Source of the DNA: Gordonia hankookensis
Lineage (GTDB): Bacteria > Actinomycetota > Actinomycetes > Mycobacteriales > Mycobacteriaceae
Direction of reading: 5' to 3'
DNA: 64,000 nt
Assembly (NCBI RefSeq): GCF_014673215.1
Contig: NZ_JACWMS010000004.1
Coordinates: 372,001 to 436,000 of the forward strand
The position numbers and the translations under genes are program-made. The notes below the pieces were generated by a model. The model made no database searches. It was not told the origin of the DNA and was given only the letters and a program-made list of their open reading frames with translations. Shown in pieces: positions 35,422 through 44,918 of this stretch. Position 1 is the stretch's first letter, and every line of letters starts with the position of its first letter.

Positions 35422-36683
35422 GCGCCGACTTCGCCGCGCCGCGGGGGATCCCCGACTACTTCCCGCCGAACTCGGCGGATTTCCGGCTGGTCCGGGACAC
35501 CCTGACCGACGCGGCGCGCCGCGCGGGGTATGGCCACATCGAGCTGCCCGTCTTCGAGGACACCGCGCTCTTCGCGCGCGGCGTCGGTGAATCCACCGAC
35601 GTCGTCAGCAAGGAGATGTACACCTTCGCCGATCGTGGCGACCGGTCGGTGACGTTGCGACCCGAGGGGACCGCCGGGGTGGTGCGGGCGGTCATCCAGC
35701 ACGGACTCGACCGGGGCCAGCTGCCTGTCAAACTCTGCTATGCCGGTCCGTTCTTCCGGTACGAGAAGCCGCAGGCAGGCCGCTACCGGCAACTGCAGCA
35801 GGTGGGCATCGAGGCCATCGGCGTCGACGACCCGGCTCTCGACGCCGAGGTCATCGCCGTCGCCGACGAGGGCTACCGGCGTCTCGGCCTGTCCGGTTTC
35901 CGTCTCGAGATCACCTCCCTGGGCGACGACGCGAGTCGAGGGCCCTATCGGGAAGCGTTGCAGCAGTTCCTGTTCGGTCTCGATCTCGACGAGGCGACCC
36001 GCAAGCGGGCGGAACTCAATCCGCTGCGGGTGCTCGACGACAAGCGCCCTGAGATCAAGGCGGCCACGGCCGACGCACCTCTTCTCATCGACCACCTGTC
36101 CGATGATGCGCGCGCACATTTCGACGCCGTACTGACCCATCTCAAACGGCTCGGTGTCCAGTACGAACCGAATCCTCGCCTGGTACGCGGGCTCGACTAC
36201 TACACCAAGACCACCTTCGAGTTCGTCCACGACGGACTCGGCGCGCAGTCGGGGATCGGCGGCGGTGGCCGGTACGACGGGCTCATGTCGCTGCTCGGCG
36301 CAAAACAGGATCTGTCCGGGATCGGGTTCGGGCTCGGCGTCGACCGCACCATGCTGGCGATGGAGGCGGAGGGTGTCGCCCACGCCGACACCGCCCGCTG
36401 CCAGGTGTACGGCGTGCCGCTCGGTGGTGACGCCAAAGCCGAACTCGTCGGTGTCGCGGGGCACTTGCGCGCTGCCGGGATCAGCGTCGACCTCGCCTAC
36501 GGCGACCGCGGTCTCAAGGGCGCGATGAAGGCCGCCGACCGCTCCGGTGCGCGTCTGGCACTCGTGCTCGGCGACCGCGAGCTCGCCGAACGCCGGATCG
36601 AGGTCAAGGACCTGAGCAATGGCGAGCAGCATCAGGTCTCGCTCGACGACATCACCGGCGAGGTACTGCGCCTCCTCGGCTGA
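35418..36683 (+). CDS. hisS: histidine--tRNA ligase
   Basis: A 421-residue class II synthetase. Motif 1 region is [12 protein letters not shown], motif 2 is [20 protein letters not shown], the histidine-specific motifs are [20 protein letters not shown] and GGGGRYDGL, and motif 3 is [19 protein letters not shown]. The C-terminal anticodon-binding domain spans about residues 325-421. GTG 35418 overlaps the previous stop. It ends 39 bases before the stop of a convergent peptidase gene. Confidence 0.97.
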   Translation: MSADFAAPRGIPDYFPPNSADFRLVRDTLTDAARRAGYGHIELPVFEDTALFARGVGESTDVVSKEMYTFADRGDRSVTLRPEGTAGVVRAVIQHGLDRGQLPVKLCYAGPFFRYEKPQAGRYRQLQQVGIEAIGVDDPALDAEVIAVADEGYRRLGLSGFRLEITSLGDDASRGPYREALQQFLFGLDLDEATRKRAELNPLRVLDDKRPEIKAATADAPLLIDHLSDDARAHFDAVLTHLKRLGVQYEPNPRLVRGLDYYTKTTFEFVHDGLGAQSGIGGGGRYDGLMSLLGAKQDLSGIGFGLGVDRTMLAMEAEGVAHADTARCQVYGVPLGGDAKAELVGVAGHLRAAGISVDLAYGDRGLKGAMKAADRSGARLALVLGDRELAERRIEVKDLSNGEQHQVSLDDITGEVLRLLG

Positions 36684-36721
36684 TCGGACCGCGGGCCACC
36701 GCGCGGGCGGCACCGTCGGGT

Positions 36722-38383
36722 TCAGGTGCGGGTGAGTTCGTCGGCCAGCACATCGAGCGACACACCGCCGAGCGCGAGCGCCGCTGCGTGGAAATCCTTC
36801 AGGGTCCACTCCGGGTGGGCGGCGCGCGCCGCGGTGCGGGTCTGCGCCCACACCCGTTGCCCGAGTGCGTACGACGGAGCCTGACCGGGCCAGCCGAGGT
36901 AGCGGTTGAGTTCGAACCGCAACACCGCCCGGTCCATCGCGACGGAGCCGGTGAGCAACTGCCATGCCTTGTCGGCGTCCCAGGTGCCGCCGCCGAGACC
37001 CGCGGGCGCGGGCAGCCCGCAATGCACACCGATGTCGACGATGACGCGGGCGGCCCGCAGTCGCTGCGAATCGAGCATGCCCATCCGGTCACCGGGGTCG
37101 TCGAGCCAGCCGAGTTCGCCCATCAGGCGCTCGGCGTAGAGCGCCCATCCCTCGCCGTGACCGGACGTGAACGAGGCCAGTTTCCGCCAAGCATTGAGAT
37201 CGTCGGCGACGACGGCCGAGCCGAGCTGCAGGTGATGGCCGGGGACTCCCTCGTGGAAGACCGTCGTCGTCTCCTGCCAGGTGTGGAAGACGGTCTGCTC
37301 CGGGGGAACCGACCACCACATCCGGCCGGGACGGGCGAGATCCGCGCTCGGCTGCGTGTAGTAGATGATTCCCGTCGACGACGGGGCGAGACGGCACTCG
37401 AGGCGGGTGAGCCGGGCGGGGATGTCGAAATGCGTGCCGGCCAACCCCTCGACCGCCCGATCCGAGAGTTCCTGCATCCACCCGACGAATGCGTGACGGT
37501 CCTCGATGGCGTACCGGGGCAGCGTGTCCAGGTGGGCCAGCGCCTCACGCACGTCACCGCTGCCAACGAGGTCGCGGGCGATGGCGGATTGCTCGTCGAC
37601 GATGGCGGCAAGGTGGTCCAGTCCCCACGCGTAGGCCTCGTCGGGGTCGATGTCGGCACCGAGGTGGGCGGGCAGGAACCGCAGGTAGCGTTCCCGTCCG
37701 ACGGCATCGACGGACGTCGCGCCGGTCATCACCTCGGTGCGCAGAACTGCGGCAAGCGCATCGAAGGAGGCGGCGGCGTCGTCGAGAGCCGTCCGCAGCG
37801 GGCCGGCGAGAGCCGGGTCGTCGGCGAGGGCGGTGGTGTCGGCCGCGATGGCGGCGGCCGCGCCGAGGGCCTGGTCGGCGACGAGCCCCACCTGTCGTCG
37901 GGTCGCAGGCGGACCGTGCGCGGTGCGGTACCGCAGACCGTCGATCACGGTGTCCACACATCCGGGGACCGCCTGTAGGCGCGCGAGGAAGATCTCCCGC
38001 GCGTGCGCCGAATCCGTCGGCATGAGATCGAAGACGTCACGGATCGCCTGCAGGGGCGACGCGATGACGTTGCACTCGCCGACACGTTCACCGGCTTCGG
38101 CCAGGGCGATCTCCCGACGCAGGGACGCCGTCATGGTCGCCACCGTCACCCGGTCGACGTCGTCGGTCACGGGTGCGTCGGCCAACGCGCGCACCGTGCT
38201 GCGTGTCTGCGCGACGCGTGCGGCACAGGCGTCGGGGGAGAAGTCGGTCAGCAGGTGATCGTGTCCGGCGATGCCGATCTCGGTCGCGAAGAGCGGGTCG
38301 AGCCGGGCCTGGCCGGCGAGGTGGGCCTCGGCCAGGCGGTCGACCGGGGTCGGGAGACGCTCGGCGCCTGCCTGGGCGCTCAC
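36722..38383 (-). CDS. DUF885-family metallopeptidase-like protein
   Basis: A 553-residue mostly helical protein of the DUF885 family. The zinc site is expected in VFHEGVPGHHLQLGSAVV (about residues 376-383 for HEGVPGHH), with the third ligand in GHGEGWALYAERLMGELGWL. It lacks an obvious signal peptide here (start SAQAGAERLPTPVDRLAEAH), so a cytoplasmic location is likely. Some relatives are carboxypeptidase- or dipeptidase-like; the substrate is unknown. GTG 38383 overlaps the stop of the upstream zinc peptidase gene by four bases, so the longer in-frame start further upstream is rejected. It converges on hisS. Confidence 0.85.
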   Translation of the reverse strand: MSAQAGAERLPTPVDRLAEAHLAGQARLDPLFATEIGIAGHDHLLTDFSPDACAARVAQTRSTVRALADAPVTDDVDRVTVATMTASLRREIALAEAGERVGECNVIASPLQAIRDVFDLMPTDSAHAREIFLARLQAVPGCVDTVIDGLRYRTAHGPPATRRQVGLVADQALGAAAAIAADTTALADDPALAGPLRTALDDAAASFDALAAVLRTEVMTGATSVDAVGRERYLRFLPAHLGADIDPDEAYAWGLDHLAAIVDEQSAIARDLVGSGDVREALAHLDTLPRYAIEDRHAFVGWMQELSDRAVEGLAGTHFDIPARLTRLECRLAPSSTGIIYYTQPSADLARPGRMWWSVPPEQTVFHTWQETTTVFHEGVPGHHLQLGSAVVADDLNAWRKLASFTSGHGEGWALYAERLMGELGWLDDPGDRMGMLDSQRLRAARVIVDIGVHCGLPAPAGLGGGTWDADKAWQLLTGSVAMDRAVLRFELNRYLGWPGQAPSYALGQRVWAQTRTAARAAHPEWTLKDFHAAALALGGVSLDVLADELTRT

Positions 38384-39249
38384 AGGTCGTTGGTCGCGAA
38401 CGTGTCGCACTGCCGCGGGTCACCGGACCGGTAACCGATGGTGAACCAGCGCGAGCGCTGCTGGGCCGAGCCGTGTGTCCAGCCCTCGGGGTTCGAGTTC
38501 GCGCCCTGGATGGTGTCGTCGCCGATCGCCTTCGCGGTCTGGATGACGCTCGCGATCTGTTGCTGGGTCAGCGGCTCGAGCATCGCGTCCGGCCCCTTGT
38601 CGGCGTGATAGGCCCACACGCCTGCGAGGCAATCGGCCTGCAGTTCCACGCGCACCGACCCCGACAGTGGGCCCTGCGAGCCCATCCGATTGCCCTTCTG
38701 CAGCGCGCCGGTCAGGTTCTGGACGTGGTGGCCGTACTCGTGTGCGACCACGTACTCCTGCGCGAGCGGTCCGTTGCTGCCGCCCATCTGCTCGAGCTGG
38801 GCGAAGAACGACGGGTCGATGTACACGGTCTGGTCGGCCGGGCAGTAGAACGGGCCGGTCGCCGACGTCGCCGCGCCGCAGCCCGTGCTGACCGATCCGG
38901 TGAAGATCTTGGTCCGGGGTGGCGAATACCCACGCATCTCCGCCGACCACACCTTGTCGAGGCTGTTCGTGGTCGCGACGATGCGACAGATGGCGTCGGT
39001 GTTCGCCTTCTCGATCGTGCAGGACTGGATGTGGTCGTCGAGCTCGGATGCGTTCTGGCTGCTGACGGTGTCGCCGCCGAGACCGGAGCCACCGGTGATG
39101 GAGCCGGGGTCGATGCCGAAGAACAACGCGACCAGAGTGATGATCAGCCCGGCGCCTCCTCCGAGAGCGATTCGACCGACACCACCGCCTCCTCCGCCAC
39201 CGCCGGAGACGTCGCCGGTGTCGAGTGGACCGTCACCCTGAAAAACCAT
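38380..39249 (-). CDS. neutral zinc metallopeptidase (YpfJ-type)
   Basis: A 289-residue membrane-anchored peptidase. After a Gly-rich start comes one membrane helix (about residues 26-46, GRIALGGGAGLIITLVALFF), a variable stretch, then the family core: GYSPPRTKIFTG, GPFYCPADQTVYIDPSFFAQ and the zinc-binding VVAHEYGHHVQNLTGALQ (HEYGHH near residue 170), VELQADCLAGVWAYHADKG and WFTIGYRSGDPRQCDTF. The domain is probably outside the cell. ATG 39249 has AAGGAG upstream on the minus strand; the frame is open further upstream but that part lies antisense to aspS. Its stop overlaps the GTG of the DUF885 gene. The M. tuberculosis counterpart is Rv2575c. Confidence 0.88.
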   Translation of the reverse strand: MVFQGDGPLDTGDVSGGGGGGGGVGRIALGGGAGLIITLVALFFGIDPGSITGGSGLGGDTVSSQNASELDDHIQSCTIEKANTDAICRIVATTNSLDKVWSAEMRGYSPPRTKIFTGSVSTGCGAATSATGPFYCPADQTVYIDPSFFAQLEQMGGSNGPLAQEYVVAHEYGHHVQNLTGALQKGNRMGSQGPLSGSVRVELQADCLAGVWAYHADKGPDAMLEPLTQQQIASVIQTAKAIGDDTIQGANSNPEGWTHGSAQQRSRWFTIGYRSGDPRQCDTFATNDL

Positions 39250-39454
39250 GTCGCTCCTTGTCCCGGCTCCGTACCGACCCACGCCCCGGTCCCAGCCCCA
39301 CGGTCGGCGTGAGTCGGGGTTCGGCACGATCGAGCTTATTCGCCGACGCGCCGATGGTGACCTGATCGGACCCGACGCCGGGTCCGTGTCGTCGGTGCCG
39401 ATCCATCGAGGGAGCCCGGGATGGCCGGGTGCAGGTCGGCGGAGGTCACGAACG

Positions 39455-39460
39455 TAGGAT
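39455..39460 (+). promoter_or_regulatory. candidate -10 element for aspS
   Basis: TAGGAT fits TANNNT, 41 bases before GTG 39502, within the 252-base region shared with the divergent zinc peptidase gene. No clear -35 is visible. Confidence 0.4.
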
Positions 39461-39501
39461 TGGCCCAGATTCACCACGTATCCGCTTGGGAAGGACACTG
39501 A

Positions 39502-41322
<1,821 letters not shown>

Positions 41323-41427
41323 CCCGGTGCCGCGGGTTCTCGGCGACGTTTCGCCGGAAGCCGTGGGCGGCATGACAGGCCGTGGGTGACGCTGCCCGCA
41401 TATCCGGCAGCGGGTCGGCATCTGTGA

Positions 41428-41439
41428 TGTGATTTCACA
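41428..41439 (+). promoter_or_regulatory. short palindrome before the transglutaminase/ATP-grasp operon
   Basis: TGTGA-TT-TCACA is a perfect 5-bp inverted repeat ending two bases before ATG 41442; TGTGA is also repeated at 41423-41427. Such a site at the start codon could be an operator. The spacing differs from the CRP/Cmr-type TGTGA-N6-TCACA, so no regulator is proposed. Confidence 0.3.
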
Positions 41440-41441
41440 CC

Positions 41442-44400
41442 ATGACGATCAAGGTGGCCCTCGAGCATCGCACGAGTTACGCATTCGATCGCCCGGTCAA
41501 GATCTTCCCGCATGTGGTCCGTCTGCGACCGGCTCCGCACTCGCGCACGCCCATCGAGGCGTACTCGCTGAAAGTCGAACCGGCCGAACACTTCCTGAAC
41601 TGGCAGCAGGACGCGTTCAGCAACTACATGGCGCGGTTGGTGTTCCCGGAGCCGGCCACGAGGCTCTCCATCTCGGTGAGCCTGGTCGCTGACCTGACCG
41701 CGGTCAATCCGTTCGACTTCTTCATCGAGGACTGGGCTGAGGACTTCGGTTTCTCCTATCCCGACGACCTCCGCTCCGACCTGGAGATCTTCCTCCGTTC
41801 GGTCGGGGTGACCGAGGGGGAGTTCGTCGGCGCGCCGGTCCATCCGTCCGTCGCGGAGTTCGCCGCGGAGCATCGGCCCACGGGCAAGGTCCGGATCATC
41901 GACTTCCTGGTCGGTGTGAACCAGGCGGTGCGCGACGCGGTCGGATACACCGTCCGTCTGGAGTCGGGTGTGCAGACTCCCGAGTACACGTTGTCCAGCG
42001 GGATCGGGTCCTGTCGTGATTCTGCCTGGCTGCTCGTCGCGCTGTTGCGGGAACTGGGGCTGGCCGCGCGGTTCGTCTCGGGGTATCTGGTGCAGCTGAC
42101 GTCGGATGTGAAGTCGATCGACGGCCCGTCGGGCCCGGATGCCGACTTCACGGATCTCCATGCCTGGACCGAGGTCTACCTGCCCGGCGCCGGGTGGGTC
42201 GGCATGGACCCGACGTCCGGACTGTTCGCAGGCGAGGGACACATCCCGCTCGCCGCGACGCCGAGCCCCGGCGGCGCGGCACCGATCACCGGCGCGACCG
42301 GACCCTGCCACGCCACGCTGGACTTCGCGAACACGGTGACCCGGTTCCACGAGGATCCGCGGGTGACGTTGCCGTACACCCCCGAGCAGTGGGATCGGGT
42401 GGTCGATCTCGGCGCGGCCGTCGACGCCAGGATGGCCCGGAACGACGTCCGACTCACGATGGGTGGCGAACCGACCTTCGTGTCGATCGACAACCAGACC
42501 GACCCGGAGTGGACGACCGCCGCCGACGGTCCGCACAAACGACTGCTGGCATCACGGCTCGCCGAGCGTCTGCGCGGGACCTACGCGCCCGCCGGCCTGG
42601 TGCAGCGCAGCCAGGGCAAGTGGTACCCGGGTGAACCGTTGCCACGCTGGCAGATCGCATTGATGTGGCGGACCGACGGCCTGCCGATCTGGCGTCGTCC
42701 GGAACTCCTCGCCGATCCGTGGGCGACGCAGGAACAGGCCGCGGCGAGCATCGAGGTGGAGAGCATCGGTGCCGGCGAGCGTGCGACGGACGGTGCCGCC
42801 GACGCGTCGACGGCCGAGACGCTGTTGACCGCGGTGGCCAAGGCGATCGGGCTGCCGACCACACAGGTGATGCCCGCCTACGAGGATCCGCTGGTCAGGA
42901 TGGGTGAGCTGGCGGCGCTCCCGCCCGGTGATCCGGGCGAGGACCCCACCTTGCCGACGGCCCGCGGTGCAGCGCTGGCGGCCGCCGCAGCCGAGGCCGA
43001 CGACGAGTCAGATCTCACGCCGCATTCGGATTCGGGCGACGCGCGCCGCGCCCTGCTCGGGCGTCTGGACAGCGCGATCACCGAACCAACCGCTTTCGTC
43101 CTGCCGCTCAGTCGTTCCGAGGACGAGACGGCGTGGCAGAGTGCGCGGTGGACCACGCGCCGTGGCCGTCTGGTGCTGACCCCCGGAACGTCGCCCGCGG
43201 GCCTGCGGCTGCCGTTGAACTCCGTGTCGTGGGGGCCGGCCCCGACCATGTTCGAGGTCGATCCGTCGGTCCGGGCCGGAGAGTTGCCTGCCGACCCGGC
43301 TGCCGAGCTCGGACTCACCGTCCGCGACGTCGACCCGGCCGCATTCGTGCCACGATCCGCCGTGGTCGCCGAGGTCCGTGGCGGCGTGCTCGCGGTCTTC
43401 ATGCCACCACTGGCCGCGCTGGAGGAGTTCCTGGCGATCATCGAGTTCATCGAGGACGCGGCGGCCGCGATCTCGACACCGGTGGTCGTCGAAGGCTATG
43501 GGCCGCCCTCGGATGCGCGCCTCACCACGCTCACCGTCACGCCCGATCCGGGCGTGATCGAGGTGAACATCCAGCCGACCGCCAGTTTCGCCGAGCAATC
43601 CGCGTTGCTCGACGATCTCTACGACCACGCGCGGCACACCCGGCTCGGCACCGAGACCTTCGACCTCGACGGAAGTCATGGCGGTACCGGCGGCGGTAAC
43701 CACATCACGCTCGGCGGGACGACCCCCGCCGATTCGCCGATGCTGCGCCGTCCGGACCTGTTGGTGTCGATGCTGACGTATTGGCAACGGCACCCGTCGT
43801 TGTCGTATCTCTTCTCCGGGAGGTTCGTCGGGACCACATCGCAGGCACCGCGGGTGGACGAAGGCCGCGAGTCCGCTCTGTACGAGCTCGAGATCGCGTT
43901 CTCCGAGATCGACCGGCTGGGCGTGCGGGGCGACGGTGTCGGAGGTGTGGACGCCCCGCCGAATCCATGGGTGACCGATCGTGCTCTGCGGCACCTGCTG
44001 ACCGACATCACCGGCAACACCCATCGCTCGGAGTTCTGCATCGACAAGCTCTACAGTCCCGACTCGGCACGCGGACGTCTCGGTCTGCTCGAACTCCGGG
44101 CGTTCGAGATGCCACCGCACCACCGGATGGCGATGGTGCAGTCGCTGCTGGTGCGGTCGCTGGTGTCGTGGTTCTGGGAGCACCCGCATCGCGGCAGGCT
44201 CATCAGGCACGGTGCTGACCTGCACGGCAAATATCTTCTGCCGCATCACATCATCGGCGACATCGCCGCCGTCGCCGAGGACCTACGGGAGGCAGGCTAT
44301 CCGTTCGACACCGCATGGCTCGACCCGTTCACGGAGTTCCGGTTCCCTCGGCTCGGTACGGTCTCGATCCGCGACCACGAGGTCGAACTCCGAGGCGCGA

Positions 44401-44918
44401 TCGAGCCGTGGAACACCCTGGGCGAGGAATCGACCGGTACCGGGACCGCGCGGTACGTCGACTCGTCGATCGAACGTGTGCAGGTGCGGGTCCAGGGTGG
44501 TGAGGATGACCGTTTCCTGTTGACGTGCAACGGTTTCCCCATTCCGTTGAGTCCCACCGGCCGCACCGGTGAGCGGGTCGCTGGCATCCGGTTCCGCGCC
44601 TGGCAGCCGCCCAGCGCGTTGCATCCGTCGATCACCATCGACACCCCACTCACGTTCGACCTGGTCGACACGGTCGCAGGCCGGTCGGTGGGTGGTGCGA
44701 CCTACCACGTCGTCCATCCCGGTGGCCGCTCGTACGACCGGCCACCGGTGAACGCGGTGGAGGCGGAATCGCGCCGCAACGGACGTTTCGAGGCCAGCGG
44801 CCACACCAGCGGCTCGGTCGACATCGGACTCCTCCGGGAGCGGCAGGCCCGGCAGGCCACCGATACCGGGGTACCGGCGATCCTGGATCTGCGCCGGGCA
44901 CGTACAGTTCTTCGGTGA
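41442..44918 (+). CDS. large transglutaminase-like protein with DUF2126 C-terminal region (Rv2566 type)
   Basis: 1158 residues. The N-terminal 100 residues form the bacterial transglutaminase N-domain (LEHRTSYAFDRPVKIFPHVV), followed by a cysteine-protease-like transglutaminase core with the full triad: C191 in SGIGSCRDSAWLL, H240 in DFTDLHAWTEVYLP and D256 in VGMDPTSGLFAG. From about residue 335 (NDVRLTMGGEPTFVSID) the protein becomes the DUF2126 region, including GSHGGTGGGNHITLGGTTPA and RHPSLSYLFSGRFVGTTSQA. No signal peptide is visible, so it is probably cytoplasmic. Its stop overlaps the GTG of the ATP-grasp gene. Family members accompany peptide-ligase-like proteins and are predicted to act as peptidases or transpeptidases; no substrate is known. 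Confidence 0.88.
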   Translation: MTIKVALEHRTSYAFDRPVKIFPHVVRLRPAPHSRTPIEAYSLKVEPAEHFLNWQQDAFSNYMARLVFPEPATRLSISVSLVADLTAVNPFDFFIEDWAEDFGFSYPDDLRSDLEIFLRSVGVTEGEFVGAPVHPSVAEFAAEHRPTGKVRIIDFLVGVNQAVRDAVGYTVRLESGVQTPEYTLSSGIGSCRDSAWLLVALLRELGLAARFVSGYLVQLTSDVKSIDGPSGPDADFTDLHAWTEVYLPGAGWVGMDPTSGLFAGEGHIPLAATPSPGGAAPITGATGPCHATLDFANTVTRFHEDPRVTLPYTPEQWDRVVDLGAAVDARMARNDVRLTMGGEPTFVSIDNQTDPEWTTAADGPHKRLLASRLAERLRGTYAPAGLVQRSQGKWYPGEPLPRWQIALMWRTDGLPIWRRPELLADPWATQEQAAASIEVESIGAGERATDGAADASTAETLLTAVAKAIGLPTTQVMPAYEDPLVRMGELAALPPGDPGEDPTLPTARGAALAAAAAEADDESDLTPHSDSGDARRALLGRLDSAITEPTAFVLPLSRSEDETAWQSARWTTRRGRLVLTPGTSPAGLRLPLNSVSWGPAPTMFEVDPSVRAGELPADPAAELGLTVRDVDPAAFVPRSAVVAEVRGGVLAVFMPPLAALEEFLAIIEFIEDAAAAISTPVVVEGYGPPSDARLTTLTVTPDPGVIEVNIQPTASFAEQSALLDDLYDHARHTRLGTETFDLDGSHGGTGGGNHITLGGTTPADSPMLRRPDLLVSMLTYWQRHPSLSYLFSGRFVGTTSQAPRVDEGRESALYELEIAFSEIDRLGVRGDGVGGVDAPPNPWVTDRALRHLLTDITGNTHRSEFCIDKLYSPDSARGRLGLLELRAFEMPPHHRMAMVQSLLVRSLVSWFWEHPHRGRLIRHGADLHGKYLLPHHIIGDIAAVAEDLREAGYPFDTAWLDPFTEFRFPRLGTVSIRDHEVELRGAIEPWNTLGEESTGTGTARYVDSSIERVQVRVQGGEDDRFLLTCNGFPIPLSPTGRTGERVAGIRFRAWQPPSALHPSITIDTPLTFDLVDTVAGRSVGGATYHVVHPGGRSYDRPPVNAVEAESRRNGRFEASGHTSGSVDIGLLRERQARQATDTGVPAILDLRRARTVLR

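Noticed and set aside
35256..37022. 588-codon open frame on the minus strand
   Set aside because: It lies antisense to hisS and the end of the glyoxalase-like gene; third-position bias supports the plus-strand genes.
41423..41439. CRP/Cmr-type site TGTGA-N6-TCACA before the transglutaminase operon
   Set aside because: The half-sites are spaced by two or seven bases, not six, so only an unspecified palindrome is reported.
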